Assembly: GCF_003967555.1 (NCBI RefSeq)
Contig: NZ_BIFS01000002.1
Span: 744,001-808,000, forward strand
DNA length: 64,000 nucleotides
From: Dictyobacter kobayashii
GTDB taxonomy: Bacteria > Chloroflexota > Ktedonobacteria > Ktedonobacterales > Ktedonobacteraceae
Direction of reading: 5' to 3'
Positions within the stretch are counted from its first letter, which is position 1. Each line of letters starts with the position of its first letter. Under the pieces are notes generated by a model. The model saw only the letters and a list, made by a program, of their open reading frames with translations. It made no database searches and was not told the origin of the DNA. Both the position numbers and the translations under genes were made by a program. Positions 18,994 to 27,795 of the stretch are shown here, piece by piece.

Positions 18994-19941
18994 GTGAAGC
19001 AGAAACAGCGACTGTTACTTGTCGGTGGATTAATCGTGTTGTGTGTACTGATTGTTGCAACTGTATTTATTTATCCAGCATTCTCACACTCAACCCAAAA
19101 AGTAACACCGATACCCGCAACCCAGGCGACCAGCGGCGCCAGTAGCCAGCAAGCAGGCAACAGGACGACTAAAGATGTAAATATTCAGCTTATCCCACAT
19201 AAGTCGGTCGCACCTCCAACGCCAGTCCCTGCGGCAAAGCCAACCACCCTACCGCCTACGGCAAGCGCAAACACTGGCGTGACCAGCGATAATGCCAGTT
19301 GGACCTTGATATTAAATGATGATTTTAATGGGACCACCCTCAATGCTCCATGGGGAACGTACAACGGTCCGCATGGTGGTGGCAAGAGCTACTATTCGCC
19401 CGCTGAAGTCCAGGTATCCAATGGTTTCCTGCACGTGAATGCTGAGCGTAAAAACACCAACGGCTATGCCATTACTACAGGTGGCCTGGCCGCTTTTAGC
19501 CTGGCTCAGATCTATGGCAAATACGAAATACGGGTCAGATTACCATACGGCAAGGGCCTCGATCCCTACACCATCCTCTGGCCCAACACCCAGCAACCAA
19601 ATGCAGCGCAGGTGGATCTATTTGAAAGCCCGCCCGTCAATAAAGATACGCTTTATTGCACCAATCATGGTGTCGATGGTACATTTGACCAGGTGCAGGC
19701 GCATGGCAGTTTCGCCGACGGCTTCCACGTATTAACCTATGAATGGACCCCTGGCCGCATCCGTTTTCTGGTAGACGGGATTGATCAAGGCTCATTAACC
19801 AAAGATATTCCCAATTTCCCGATGTGGTTTGGGATCGCCATCAGTTCCGGAGACGCCTTCACAGGCGATCCCGATCCCACCACAGTCTTCCCAGTATCGA
19901 TGGATGTAGATTGGGTTCACATATATAAATACAATGGCTAA
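18994..19941 (+). CDS. Membrane-anchored GH16-like (laminarinase family) protein
   Basis: A 315-residue protein from GTG 18994, with AGGAG 11 bases upstream. A membrane anchor (residues 7-28), a Thr/Pro/Ala linker to about residue 100, then a concanavalin-like GH16 domain (YGKYEIRVRLPYGKGLDPY, VLTYEWTPGRIRFLVDG, MDVDWVHIYKY) follow. The GH16 active site is normally ExDxxE; here it reads QVDLFE, so the nucleophile is Gln206 while Asp208 and the acid/base Glu211 are kept. The protein may therefore bind beta-glucan or agar-type polymers without cleaving them, unless another residue substitutes. The codon is CAG, one base from GAG. Confidence 0.82.
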   Translation: MKQKQRLLLVGGLIVLCVLIVATVFIYPAFSHSTQKVTPIPATQATSGASSQQAGNRTTKDVNIQLIPHKSVAPPTPVPAAKPTTLPPTASANTGVTSDNASWTLILNDDFNGTTLNAPWGTYNGPHGGGKSYYSPAEVQVSNGFLHVNAERKNTNGYAITTGGLAAFSLAQIYGKYEIRVRLPYGKGLDPYTILWPNTQQPNAAQVDLFESPPVNKDTLYCTNHGVDGTFDQVQAHGSFADGFHVLTYEWTPGRIRFLVDGIDQGSLTKDIPNFPMWFGIAISSGDAFTGDPDPTTVFPVSMDVDWVHIYKYNG

Positions 19942-19959
19942 CAACCAGAGGAGAAAACC

Positions 19960-20152
19960 CAATAAACACGAATTGTACGTGCGAGGCTTGCCCTCGCTTT
20001 AGCCGCTCCCGCCCGAAAAAACAACAATAACAGCGATCGTATAGGTTCGGGGACGAGCACAGAACCTATACAAATCGTCCTTTTTTTCTAATTTTTCGAG
20101 CAGGGAGGGTAAAAGCGGTAACAAGTCCCGCACGCACAATTCGTGTTTATTG
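19960..20152. repeat. Inverted-repeat element, family M copy 1 (about 193 bp)
   Basis: The 24-bp ends (19960-19983 and 20129-20152) are complementary with one mismatch. Complementarity continues inward imperfectly (CGCTTT, CGAAAAA blocks), and the centre holds another hairpin (GTATAGGTTC and its complement). It lies between convergent genes and ends 7 bp from the stop codon of the DUF11 protein gene. Related copies lie at 34200-34255 and 49100-49275. It has no coding capacity: a MITE-like element or a conserved large hairpin. Confidence 0.75.
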
Positions 20153-20158
20153 TTGCGC

Positions 20159-22303
20159 TCATTTGCTTGTCTGGTTGCTAAATGATGTACTCCGTACCAG
20201 GAGGGTATCAGAAACAGTATTTTCACTGGACTCCATATCGCCCAAAATGCTTACCATAGCAGTGGAGGTCAGAATAGGGTCGGCATCATCGGTGAGCTCG
20301 CCGGTAATCTCTATCGGTGGTAAGGCCATGTCCGCCTCAAGCGTGGCTGGCCCGGTATATTGGGCATGGATTACCGCAGGGCTTATCGTATCACTCAACG
20401 TGATGTGCCAGTTTTTCCCCTTCACCTGAATGTTGCGCAATCCCAGTGGAATGACATCATCAACAATAATGGTGTTGGAATGTACTACCGAAGCGGAATT
20501 CCCCTTATTTGCGACTACCAGGTTGAGATTGACCAGACCGTGAGCCAAGGCATAATCACCATATATATTAGTATTAACAATGGTCAGGTCGGGCCTCCGT
20601 ACTTGCACCAGGCGAGAGCCAGCCATTGGACGCCGGTTGGAGGCGGCCTGGACGGTAGGTGAGCTCGCCACCCCCAGGGTTGGCGTCACAGCTGGCGTCG
20701 CGCTTGATAGCGCGGTCATTACGGCCGTTGGGGTTGCGGTCTCGATTACCGTTGGGGTTGCGGTCTCGATTACCGTTGGGATTGTAACCGTCGCTAAAGT
20801 GGCAGTTCTTACCGCAATAGAATCGATACTAATATTGGACGACGAATCTGGATCATCACTAGAAGTTATACCTACAGCGTTTGAGAATAATGGCCCGGCG
20901 GCACCGGTAAGGGTGCCACTGATAGTAATAGGTGGCAGATTTGTGCCGGCAGCAATCGGATAGGGACCATTAAAAGTAGCCGTCAGTGCCGCTGGCCCAA
21001 CTGTATTTGAGACGCCAATGGTCCAGCCCGCACCCCTGACAGTAATATTGCTGATACCGACCGAAGCAATATCCAACACGGTCACAATCTGATTCTCTGC
21101 TCCCTGTATATTACTAGCCTGCAACACATAATTCACATTCTGCCCAACAGTGTAAGTATCTCCTGCCGCTGCGCCTGGCCGACTAATCGAGATCCGGAAC
21201 TTAGGACTTACAGGTGGGATAGCGCTTACCGTTGGGGTAGCCGTTAGATGGATGATTAGATCTGGCGTCGGAGTCATGGTCACCGGAAAGGTTGGACTCG
21301 GTTTTGGCGTCACAGTTACCGCGTGCGTTGGGCTCGGCACCGGCGTCATGGTTACTGATGGCGTTGGGCTCGGCATTGATGTTGCGGTTACAGATGTTGT
21401 CGCGGTTGCAGCAAGGGTTGCTGTCACCGTCGGTGTTGCAGAGCCAGGGGTAGGTGTCGTTGTATCTGCGACCGGCGCGAAGGTGACAGGCAACATAGAA
21501 CCGATAAAAGCCGTATCTGTAGCTGTGCTATCAAGCGCATTTGTATTACCCGGCGCATCGATAGAGGCGGTGGTGGTAATAGAAGGTTCAGCATCAGCAT
21601 TCAACATACCCGAAAAGAAGATGGGTGCCAATGTGGTATCGGCCTTAACTGGATACGTCCCATCATAAGTGGCAGTCAGGACAGCCGGGCTAACCGTGTC
21701 GCTGAGGCTAATTTTCCAATGTCTGCCCTGGGCTTTCAAGTGCGTCAAACCCAATGGCACAACCTCCATGATGACAATAGAATTTTTCTTGCTTATCCTG
21801 GCCGCGCCAGCACTGTTGCCAGCAATTAAGACATAGGTCAGCTTCTTACCAGCTTTTAAGTGACTTTCGCTTAAGCGCAGCAGGTGCAGGTAAAGATCTG
21901 GCGCAGGCACCAATGGCGTGGCGATAGCCGTCACTGTCGAGCTTGCTATGACCGTCGCCGTGGGCGAGCCAGCAACCGTCACCGTTACAGTGGGTGAGCC
22001 AGCGACCGTCTGCTTCTTTTGTTTCTTGACATGGCGCTGCTGCTTTACATGTTTAGCTGTATGTCTGGAGCTACGTTGTTTTTTGCCAGAGATACGGTGA
22101 TGATGGGCTGGAACTTTAATCACTCTGGACAAATGTCCCTCTCTGACCAGACCCTGAGCAGTCACTGGATGAGGCAGCAGGTTACTCCCCATCAACAACT
22201 GACTTCCTACCAGTAAGAGACATAATATACAAATAGACAGCAGTATAAGTGGCAGGGGATACCTACCTGGTGATCTGAATTCTGTATGCTCTGGTTGCTT
22301 CAT
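20159..22303 (-). CDS. Surface protein with three DUF11-like repeat domains
   Basis: A 714-residue exported protein. A basic N-terminus and one membrane segment (residues 15-38) are followed by a Lys/His-rich stretch. Three beta-sandwich repeats come next (about residues 138-265, 352-490, 575-705), each with the same order of blocks, such as PLGLTHLKAQGRHWKISLSD and PLGLRNIQVKGKNWHITLSD. Linkers between them are Pro/Thr/Val-rich; a 24-bp tandem repeat at 20727-20774 encodes part of one. DUF11 domains are found in bacterial surface and adhesive proteins. No sorting signal is visible. Role is probably structural, at the cell or spore surface. Confidence 0.75.
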   Translation of the reverse strand: MKQPEHTEFRSPGRYPLPLILLSICILCLLLVGSQLLMGSNLLPHPVTAQGLVREGHLSRVIKVPAHHHRISGKKQRSSRHTAKHVKQQRHVKKQKKQTVAGSPTVTVTVAGSPTATVIASSTVTAIATPLVPAPDLYLHLLRLSESHLKAGKKLTYVLIAGNSAGAARISKKNSIVIMEVVPLGLTHLKAQGRHWKISLSDTVSPAVLTATYDGTYPVKADTTLAPIFFSGMLNADAEPSITTTASIDAPGNTNALDSTATDTAFIGSMLPVTFAPVADTTTPTPGSATPTVTATLAATATTSVTATSMPSPTPSVTMTPVPSPTHAVTVTPKPSPTFPVTMTPTPDLIIHLTATPTVSAIPPVSPKFRISISRPGAAAGDTYTVGQNVNYVLQASNIQGAENQIVTVLDIASVGISNITVRGAGWTIGVSNTVGPAALTATFNGPYPIAAGTNLPPITISGTLTGAAGPLFSNAVGITSSDDPDSSSNISIDSIAVRTATLATVTIPTVIETATPTVIETATPTAVMTALSSATPAVTPTLGVASSPTVQAASNRRPMAGSRLVQVRRPDLTIVNTNIYGDYALAHGLVNLNLVVANKGNSASVVHSNTIIVDDVIPLGLRNIQVKGKNWHITLSDTISPAVIHAQYTGPATLEADMALPPIEITGELTDDADPILTSTAMVSILGDMESSENTVSDTLLVRSTSFSNQTSK

Positions 22304-22491
22304 TACACATTACTCTTTCTTTCTACTTCAATAGCCACCCCAGAAACAGCCCAAAGAGCGATCAGGGCAATTCATATTCAGTATAAAGGGCGCAAAAAAC
22401 CAAAAGCAATAATAGCAGAGCTATTGAGTAATACAGCAACCTGACATTTGTGAGCCACAAGGAAGAGAGAAGGAAGTAGAAAAAGAACATC

Positions 22492-22529
22492 TAATAAGAA
22501 CCGGGAATGCCTGGGCCCGGTTCTTATTA
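22492..22529. terminator. Terminator hairpin after the DUF1003 gene
   Basis: A perfect 14-bp stem (22492-22505 with 22516-22529), AT-rich at its base and GC-rich at its tip, lies 27 bp beyond the stop of the minus-strand DUF1003 gene. Confidence 0.65.
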
Positions 22530-22555
22530 TGCTGCTGTAATGATGCTAACAGGAG

Positions 22556-23206
22556 TTACTGCTGCTGATCGGGAGCGGCCTGCTGGATTTGTTCGATATC
22601 TGTCAATGTGGTTTTAACGACCTCGGAGGGCATCTGCTCCATACGCTGGATAATAATTTGATGCAGAGCCTCGATACGCTCATGCTGAGTTTCAATGTGC
22701 TGTAATAACTCGATGATCATATGATCTTGATGATCCAGGTGCTCCATCACATTGCGCAACTCCGCTTCGCCTTTACAGTCGGTCAGATAATCATTTTCAG
22801 CTGTCAGTCGATCTTTCTGGGCCTGCCGATTCTGGCTCATCATAACGAAGGGGGCCGCATAAGCCGCCTGAAACGATAACGCCAGGTTCAATAAAATAAA
22901 TGGATACGGGTCCCAGGCTTTGATCCAACCAACCACATTTAAGATAATCCAGGCCAGCAAAATAATTGATTGGATAATAATGAAAGGCCAGCTTCCCACA
23001 GTAGCAGCCACGGCATCAGCAATTTTGGCGCCGCGCGTCAAATTTTCACTTTGAGCTTCATTGACGTTGATTATAGGAGAATGCTTATGCGCGAATTTCG
23101 GGAAATGCCATTGCGTGGCATCGAGACGAGGAAAAGGTGTATTGATAATTTGTTTATGCTTCTCAATAGTTGTGTTTCCACCGTCCGTCTTAGAGATAAT
23201 ATCCAT
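22556..23206 (-). CDS. DUF1003 membrane protein
   Basis: A 216-residue protein. Residues 60-130 carry the DUF1003 block: ADAVAATVGSWPFIIIQS, then ILLNLALSFQAAYAAPFVMMSQNRQA with the conserved QNRQ motif. Two membrane helices lie in this block, preceded by a polar N-terminus and followed by a charged coiled-coil-like tail (residues 150-205). The function of the family is not known; its members are small membrane proteins. A purine-rich stretch lies upstream of the ATG at 23206. The gene appears monocistronic. Confidence 0.85.
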   Translation of the reverse strand: MDIISKTDGGNTTIEKHKQIINTPFPRLDATQWHFPKFAHKHSPIINVNEAQSENLTRGAKIADAVAATVGSWPFIIIQSIILLAWIILNVVGWIKAWDPYPFILLNLALSFQAAYAAPFVMMSQNRQAQKDRLTAENDYLTDCKGEAELRNVMEHLDHQDHMIIELLQHIETQHERIEALHQIIIQRMEQMPSEVVKTTLTDIEQIQQAAPDQQQ

Positions 23207-23364
23207 AATTGAGTCCTTTCTCTAACCATTTTTGTGCTTAGATAGCACAGATTAATCGTTATAATAAACGTTTCAATTGACCTTTTATACTCTACCAATC
23301 ATAAATCAGGACTATTTAAAGTTTTATTTTGCCACCTTCAACGGCGGGGAAGGGAGAAGGTGTG

Positions 23365-23466
23365 GTGTGGAATGTATGTGGTGGGTGGCCGTGGCCACCC
23401 ACCACATACATTCCACACTCCCAACCCGGTGCCGTAGGCGCCAAAGAGGAAATTTTAAAAGCCCTG
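23365..23466. repeat. GC-rich palindrome element, family P copy 1
   Basis: The 26-bp arms (23365-23390 and 23393-23418) are perfect, followed by a conserved right part with CCCAACCCGGTGCCGTAGGC and ending in AAAAGCCCTG. The arms share the family pattern but carry A/T changes matched on both sides. It occupies most of the 23207-23578 gap, which holds no gene. Confidence 0.8.
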
Positions 23467-23578
23467 AATAGCGCACATCCCATCTGGACAGAGGAAAGGA
23501 TACTATGCTACATTCTTGATTAGAGGGACTAACCGCTGAGTTTTATGCTCGAATAGTTTTCTTCTTTCAGGAGGAAAG

Positions 23579-24430
23579 ATGGACGGATCTAGTGCTCACC
23601 CGGAGGGATACAAAGAATACAAAGAAAGAAATACTGATTCTCGCACAAATGAAGAATTATTTCTGCTGGCACTAAATGATGATGATGAAATTGCGTGGGA
23701 AGCTATCACAGAGCTGCAGCGGCGTGGTAACCGTGACATTTTTGAGCAGGCCCATCAGTTCTGCATCTCATCAGAAACGAAAAAACGGCGCGTAGGGGCC
23801 GATATCCTGGGCCAATTAGGCTTACTTGAGCGTCCATTTCATGAAGAAATATTTGTAGTATTGCTGGCTATGCTCCAACAAGAGCAAGAGTCAGAAGTAT
23901 TGAAGTCTGTTGCCGTGGCATTAGGACATCGGAATGATCCACGCGCAATTAAAGCCCTCGCCCGTCTGAAGCATCATCCAGATGAAGCGGTACGCTTCGG
24001 TATGGTCTTTGGCTTGATGGGTTATGAGGATGAGCTAGCGATTCAAACATTGATCGAATGCTCTACAGATATCGATGTAGACGTGCGCGATTGGGCAACC
24101 TTTGCGCTGGGATCACAGATTGAACTTGACACACTGGCCATTCGTGAAGCATTGCTGGCTCGCCTTAACGATACTGATGAAAATACCAGAAGTGAAGCTA
24201 TAGTCGGGTTGGCACAGAGAGGCGATCCACATATGGTTGAACCACTCATTGCCGATCTAGAACAGGGTTGGATTAGTAATGCTGCGCTCGAAGCTGCGGC
24301 AGAGATTGGTGATCCACGCCTCTACCCAATCTTGCAGCAGCTGCAACTAACCTGGGCAGATGATAATGATGAATGGCTTTACAAAAGGTTGTTGGAAGCC
24401 ATTGAAAGTTGTCGGCCTGTCCAAAAATAG
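23579..24430 (+). CDS. HEAT-repeat protein
   Basis: A 283-residue alpha-solenoid of about six PBS-lyase-type HEAT repeats (for example SVAVALGHRNDPRAIKALAR, AIVGLAQRGDPHMVEPLIAD, LEAAAEIGDPRLYPILQQL). Such proteins act as binding scaffolds; the partner is unknown. GGAGG lies 6 bases before the ATG. The thiamine pyrophosphokinase gene follows after 39 bp, so the two may be co-transcribed. Confidence 0.88.
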   Translation: MDGSSAHPEGYKEYKERNTDSRTNEELFLLALNDDDEIAWEAITELQRRGNRDIFEQAHQFCISSETKKRRVGADILGQLGLLERPFHEEIFVVLLAMLQQEQESEVLKSVAVALGHRNDPRAIKALARLKHHPDEAVRFGMVFGLMGYEDELAIQTLIECSTDIDVDVRDWATFALGSQIELDTLAIREALLARLNDTDENTRSEAIVGLAQRGDPHMVEPLIADLEQGWISNAALEAAAEIGDPRLYPILQQLQLTWADDNDEWLYKRLLEAIESCRPVQK

Positions 24431-24469
24431 CCACAAAAAAACGAAATAGATTCTATGTAGGGAGAGGTA

Positions 24470-25111
24470 ATGCACGTTGTAATCTTTGCCGGTGGTACAT
24501 TGCATGCGAGCCGGACTGTCCGCCAGGCCATCGAGGCGGCCGATCTGATTTTAGCTGCCGATAGTGGGGCGGCCACAGCTTTAGAGTATGGGTGTATCCC
24601 TGCCATGATTTTAGGAGATTTTGACTCCTTAGCCAGCGAACACTTAGAGCAGGTGCAGCGGCTGGGAAGTCAGATTGTACGCGTCCCCAGTCAAAAAGAC
24701 GAGACTGATACGGAGCTGGCCTTGCTGGAAGCAAAAAAGCAAGGCGCCAGCTCTATCACATTGTTGGGCGCATTGGGCGGTGAACGCTTCGAGCATACAC
24801 TGGCCAATGTCTTCTTGCTCACAGGTTTTCCAGAGCTCTCCATCCGTATCGTCGATGGACCCACCACCTGCTGGCTGCTCCAGGGTCCCGGCCAGAGCGA
24901 GGTCATTGGAGAGCCAGGCGACTTCCTCTCCCTCTTCCCAATCACCCCCGAGGTAACGACTATCACCACCACCAACCTGGCCTATCCACTGCATGGCGAG
25001 AGTTTACGGCTCGGCACGCCGCGCGGTATCAGCAATGAGCTACAAAAGGATCGTGCCAGCGTCACTATTGAAGGTGGCATGCTCCTCTTAATCCATACCA
25101 GCAAAAGCTGA
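24470..25111 (+). CDS. Thiamine pyrophosphokinase
   Basis: A 213-residue enzyme that transfers pyrophosphate from ATP to thiamine. All family motifs are visible: ILAADSGAATAL, MILGDFDSL (metal-binding Asp residues), QKDETDTELALLEA, GALGGERFEHTLAN and the C-terminal thiamine-site block TPRGISNEL. Length is normal for the bacterial enzyme. The gene symbol varies among bacteria (thiN or tnr3), so none is given. GGGAGAGG lies just before the ATG. It may share a transcript with the HEAT-repeat gene. Confidence 0.93.
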   Translation: MHVVIFAGGTLHASRTVRQAIEAADLILAADSGAATALEYGCIPAMILGDFDSLASEHLEQVQRLGSQIVRVPSQKDETDTELALLEAKKQGASSITLLGALGGERFEHTLANVFLLTGFPELSIRIVDGPTTCWLLQGPGQSEVIGEPGDFLSLFPITPEVTTITTTNLAYPLHGESLRLGTPRGISNELQKDRASVTIEGGMLLLIHTSKS

Positions 25112-25158
25112 TTACTCCTGAACAATCCTTATATAGCATGGTTTTATAAAGGAAGTGG

Positions 25159-25273
25159 ACATTCTTTCATGTGTGGAGTGTATGTGGTGGGCGGCCGCAG
25201 ACGCCCACCACATACACTCCACACTCCCAACCCGGCGCCGCAGACGCCAAAGAGGACAAGTAAAAAGCCCTGG
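25159..25273. repeat. GC-rich palindrome element, family P copy 2
   Basis: The left boundary ACATTCTTTCAT is followed by 23-bp arms (25171-25193 and 25202-25224) around a NotI-like core. The conserved right part contains GGCGCCGCAGACGCC and TAAAAAGCCCTG. It lies about 50 bp after the thiamine pyrophosphokinase stop. The rest of 25112-25502 shows no gene. Confidence 0.8.
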
Positions 25274-25502
25274 GATAGATCTTGTTTCGTTGACAAACGA
25301 GCAGGCGAACCCTATACTTTTTAAATGGGCATAGCAAGTACTTCTCGCAAAGTACAGCACTGATGCAATATGCCAATCAAGCTATCGCCACAATCAGATG
25401 GTGCGTCGAATGAACGACAAGCGAGGACGATGGTAAGGCAAATTAGCATCCTCTATTTTTCTAAGCCGAGGCTATATTTCAAGTTTTCGCTGACTTGATA
25501 GA

Positions 25503-26159
25503 ATGGAAAACAACATGAAATCAGCACTGATTGTCTGGGGAGGATGGGAAGGCCACGAGCCCGAGAAGGGAGCAGCCCTCTTTGCTCCTTTTCTGCGCGA
25601 ACAGGGCTACGAAGTAGAAGTAGCCACCAACCTGGATGTCTATCTGGATGAGGCCAAGATGCAGGCACTGGATCTAATTGTGCCGATCTGGACGATGGGA
25701 ACCATTACTAATGAGCAAGAGCGCGGACTGCTCTCCGCGGTTAAAAATGGCGTGGGTATCGCTGGATGGCATGGCTGTATGGCCGATTCCTATCGCAACA
25801 ATACAGAATATCAATTTATGGTCGGCGGCCAGTGGGTAGCCCATCCCGGCAATATTATCGATTATAAGGTCAATATTACCAATCACGATGATCCAATTAC
25901 CGCCGGCCTATCGGATTTCAATATGCATTCAGAGCAATATTATATGCATATCGACCCCAAAATTGAAGTACTCGCAACCACCACGTTTAGTGGAGAATAT
26001 GCAGAATGGATCGCCGGTAGCGTTGTACCTGTGGCCTGGAAAAAACAATGGGGCAAAGGCCGTGTCTTCTATTCATCCTTAGGCCATGTGCGTACCGATT
26101 TTGATGTTCCCGAAGCTTTGACCATTATGCAACGTGGCATGCTCTGGGCCAGCCGCTAA
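25503..26159 (+). CDS. ThuA-like (trehalose utilisation) glutamine amidotransferase-fold protein
   Basis: A 218-residue protein of the ThuA family: SALIVWGGWEGHEPEKGA at the start, GVGIAGWHGCMADSYRNNTE with Cys112 in the middle, and the ending GKGRVFYSSLGHVRTDFDVP. ThuA proteins act in trehalose or related sugar metabolism, often with an oxidoreductase partner, which is absent here. A second ATG at 25515 could also be the start; no strong ribosome site is seen. Confidence 0.85.
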   Translation: MENNMKSALIVWGGWEGHEPEKGAALFAPFLREQGYEVEVATNLDVYLDEAKMQALDLIVPIWTMGTITNEQERGLLSAVKNGVGIAGWHGCMADSYRNNTEYQFMVGGQWVAHPGNIIDYKVNITNHDDPITAGLSDFNMHSEQYYMHIDPKIEVLATTTFSGEYAEWIAGSVVPVAWKKQWGKGRVFYSSLGHVRTDFDVPEALTIMQRGMLWASR

Positions 26160-26171
26160 GCGTGTGGTGTG

Positions 26172-26199
26172 TTTGCTTCCCATAGGTATGGGAAGCAAA
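26172..26199 (+). terminator. Hairpin after the ThuA-like gene
   Basis: A perfect 13-bp stem (26172-26184 with 26187-26199) lies 13 bp after the stop. No T tract follows directly. Confidence 0.55.
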
Positions 26200-26276
26200 T
26201 CGCTCCTGTGTAGACCTGCGCTGGCGCGCCCGAGCCCCGTTTTTATCGTGTTCTACACCACATGATACAAACACCT

Positions 26277-26322
26277 ATGCCGCCTTGTTTCGCTCATACG
26301 TATGAGCGAAACAAGGCGGCAT
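26277..26322. repeat. Perfect 46-bp palindrome upstream of TetR
   Basis: The arms of 23 bp meet with no spacer. It lies 78 bp before the TetR start and could be an operator, a terminator for the upstream gene or a cruciform element. It is not related in sequence to families P or M. Confidence 0.65.
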
Positions 26323-26399
26323 TAATGTCCCTATTCCCCTTTATGCATGGATGTGGTATGCTTAGTACGCACAATTTATACAAGCAAACGGGGAGTAAC

Positions 26400-26975
26400 A
26401 TGGACACGCAGGATCGCAGAGTTAAACGCACACAACATCTTCTGGCCAAGGCATTAATCGCTTTGACGCTAGAGAAGGGGTTTGATGCTGTGACGATTCG
26501 CGATATTACTGACCGTGCTGATATTGGTTATGCAACCTTCTTTCGCCACTATAAGGATAAGCATGAACTGCTAAAAGATGTGCTGGATGTCGTGTTAATA
26601 GAGCTGGTCAATTTGCTGCGTTCATCTTACCCGGCTGGCAACTCAAATAGTACAACAGGAGTGCTATTATTTCGCTATGTCCAGGAACATAACGAAGTCG
26701 TCCGTGCCCTACTGGGCACCCATAACCTGCGCCAGCAACTACTTAAAGCCGCCACTAACACTACGATCAGCGAAACCGGTCCCCGGCCAGGGAGCGTAGT
26801 TCCACTTGAAATTGCCTCTAACCATATCGTTGCCTCCAGTATCGCTTTAATTGAATGGTGGTTGGACCATAATATGCCTTATCCAATTGAATTAATGGGC
26901 AACATCTATGAAGAATTAATTGAGCGTCCAACCAGCGAGGCTGCCTTCTTAGCTAAAGGCCAACAATCACAATAA
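26400..26975 (+). CDS. TetR/AcrR family regulator
   Basis: A 191-residue regulator starting at ATG 26400, with GGGGAG about 6 bases upstream. The N-terminal helix-turn-helix is clear (FDAVTIRDITDRADIGYATFF then RHYKDKHELL). The C-terminal half carries the ligand/dimer domain with a late WWLDHNMPYP block seen in TetR_C-type domains. It has no divergent partner, so its target is unknown; autoregulation is likely. Confidence 0.88.
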   Translation: MDTQDRRVKRTQHLLAKALIALTLEKGFDAVTIRDITDRADIGYATFFRHYKDKHELLKDVLDVVLIELVNLLRSSYPAGNSNSTTGVLLFRYVQEHNEVVRALLGTHNLRQQLLKAATNTTISETGPRPGSVVPLEIASNHIVASSIALIEWWLDHNMPYPIELMGNIYEELIERPTSEAAFLAKGQQSQ

Positions 26976-27164
26976 GCGCAAAAAGCTTCAGCCGCCCTGG
27001 AGAAGCGCTTGCCACGGGGATATATGAGATAAAGAGAGAGGGCACCGCTAGCCCTCCTGCTGGCCTTCATATTCACGTATAAAGCCAAACAGCAAACGTC
27101 GGGCAACATACAAACCAGTTTTAAGCTCAGCTAATTGCCGATACCATGTGAGCAATAAGCACTA

Positions 27165-27218
27165 CCAGAGCCCTCTCTATAACTAGAACAAATGTTCTAG
27201 TTATAGAGAGGGCTCTGG
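27165..27218. repeat. Perfect 26-bp inverted repeat
   Basis: Arms 27165-27190 and 27193-27218 are perfectly complementary with a two-base centre. It lies in the 350-bp gap between TetR and the next small gene and may terminate the TetR transcript. The rest of the gap is AT-rich and includes a TATAAT-like box near 27285. Confidence 0.7.
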
Positions 27219-27324
27219 CTACTATTTCAATTGGCCAAAAAGGAGATTTTTTCTACTGGATGAGGTAGTTTAATGAAAAAACTGGTATAATATATAAAGA
27301 AGGGAAAATCTGTACGGTTAGAGA

Positions 27325-27486
27325 ATGCGCTATACCTTTTGTGATGCCCCAAAAGGAAAAATTACAGGCTTTCCCGATGCTATCCATCAAGCCGTCTTTG
27401 GCAACCAGGGATGCTGTAGCAGGCAGCATAATATGTCAAGTCAGAAAGCAGAGATGAATGGTAGAGAAGCGAGTGCCGCAGAATAA
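27325..27486 (+). CDS. Possible small protein (53 residues)
   Basis: An open frame of 53 codons from ATG 27325 reading MRYTFCDAPKGK..., with a CC pair in the middle and a polar end. It lies shortly after a TATAAT-like box (about 27285) and overlaps the following gene by 29 bp, which would fit translational coupling. No strong ribosome site precedes it and I recognise no family. Confidence 0.3.
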   Translation: MRYTFCDAPKGKITGFPDAIHQAVFGNQGCCSRQHNMSSQKAEMNGREASAAE

Positions 27487-27715
27487 ACAGGAGCAGCAGC
27501 AACTCCTGTTCGCAAGCCAGCAGACAATATATGTCTGGAAAAATGTACAATTAATCGAACGTGGCAGTGTAATTATTGTGATGCAGGAAGAGGTACGTGT
27601 CCTGGGGGTGCGCCGGGATAGCGATTATCTGTTCCTCAGTTATACTGATCCCATCAGTGGCACGAAAACCGAGCAGCTTTTCAATCTCACCGATTACGTT
27701 TATCTAAAAATGTAA
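27458..27715 (+). CDS. Small hypothetical protein (85 residues)
   Basis: An 85-residue hydrophilic protein starting at ATG 27458, with AGAGAT-like purines upstream. It has a Gln-rich N-terminus (NKQEQQQLLFASQQ) and a beta-rich remainder (GSVIIVMQEEVRVLGVRRDS). No family is recognised. The composition looks like real coding sequence. It is followed by the convergent chromate transporter gene. Confidence 0.6.
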   Translation: MVEKRVPQNKQEQQQLLFASQQTIYVWKNVQLIERGSVIIVMQEEVRVLGVRRDSDYLFLSYTDPISGTKTEQLFNLTDYVYLKM

Positions 27716-27795
27716 TGCAGATATACGCGCTAAAGCTGCTCGCTAAGCCTTTCGACTTCATTACTTCCTGGCTCTTCAGAACTTCGAAGAAGAGC

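Noticed and set aside
22000..22060. Coiled nucleic-acid-binding domain in the Lys/His-rich part of the DUF11 protein
   Set aside because: A low-complexity basic linker next to a membrane segment explains it; no domain pattern is seen.
26160..26399. A small gene between the ThuA-like and TetR genes
   Set aside because: The open frame runs through the perfect palindrome and its start would precede the better supported TetR start with no ribosome site.
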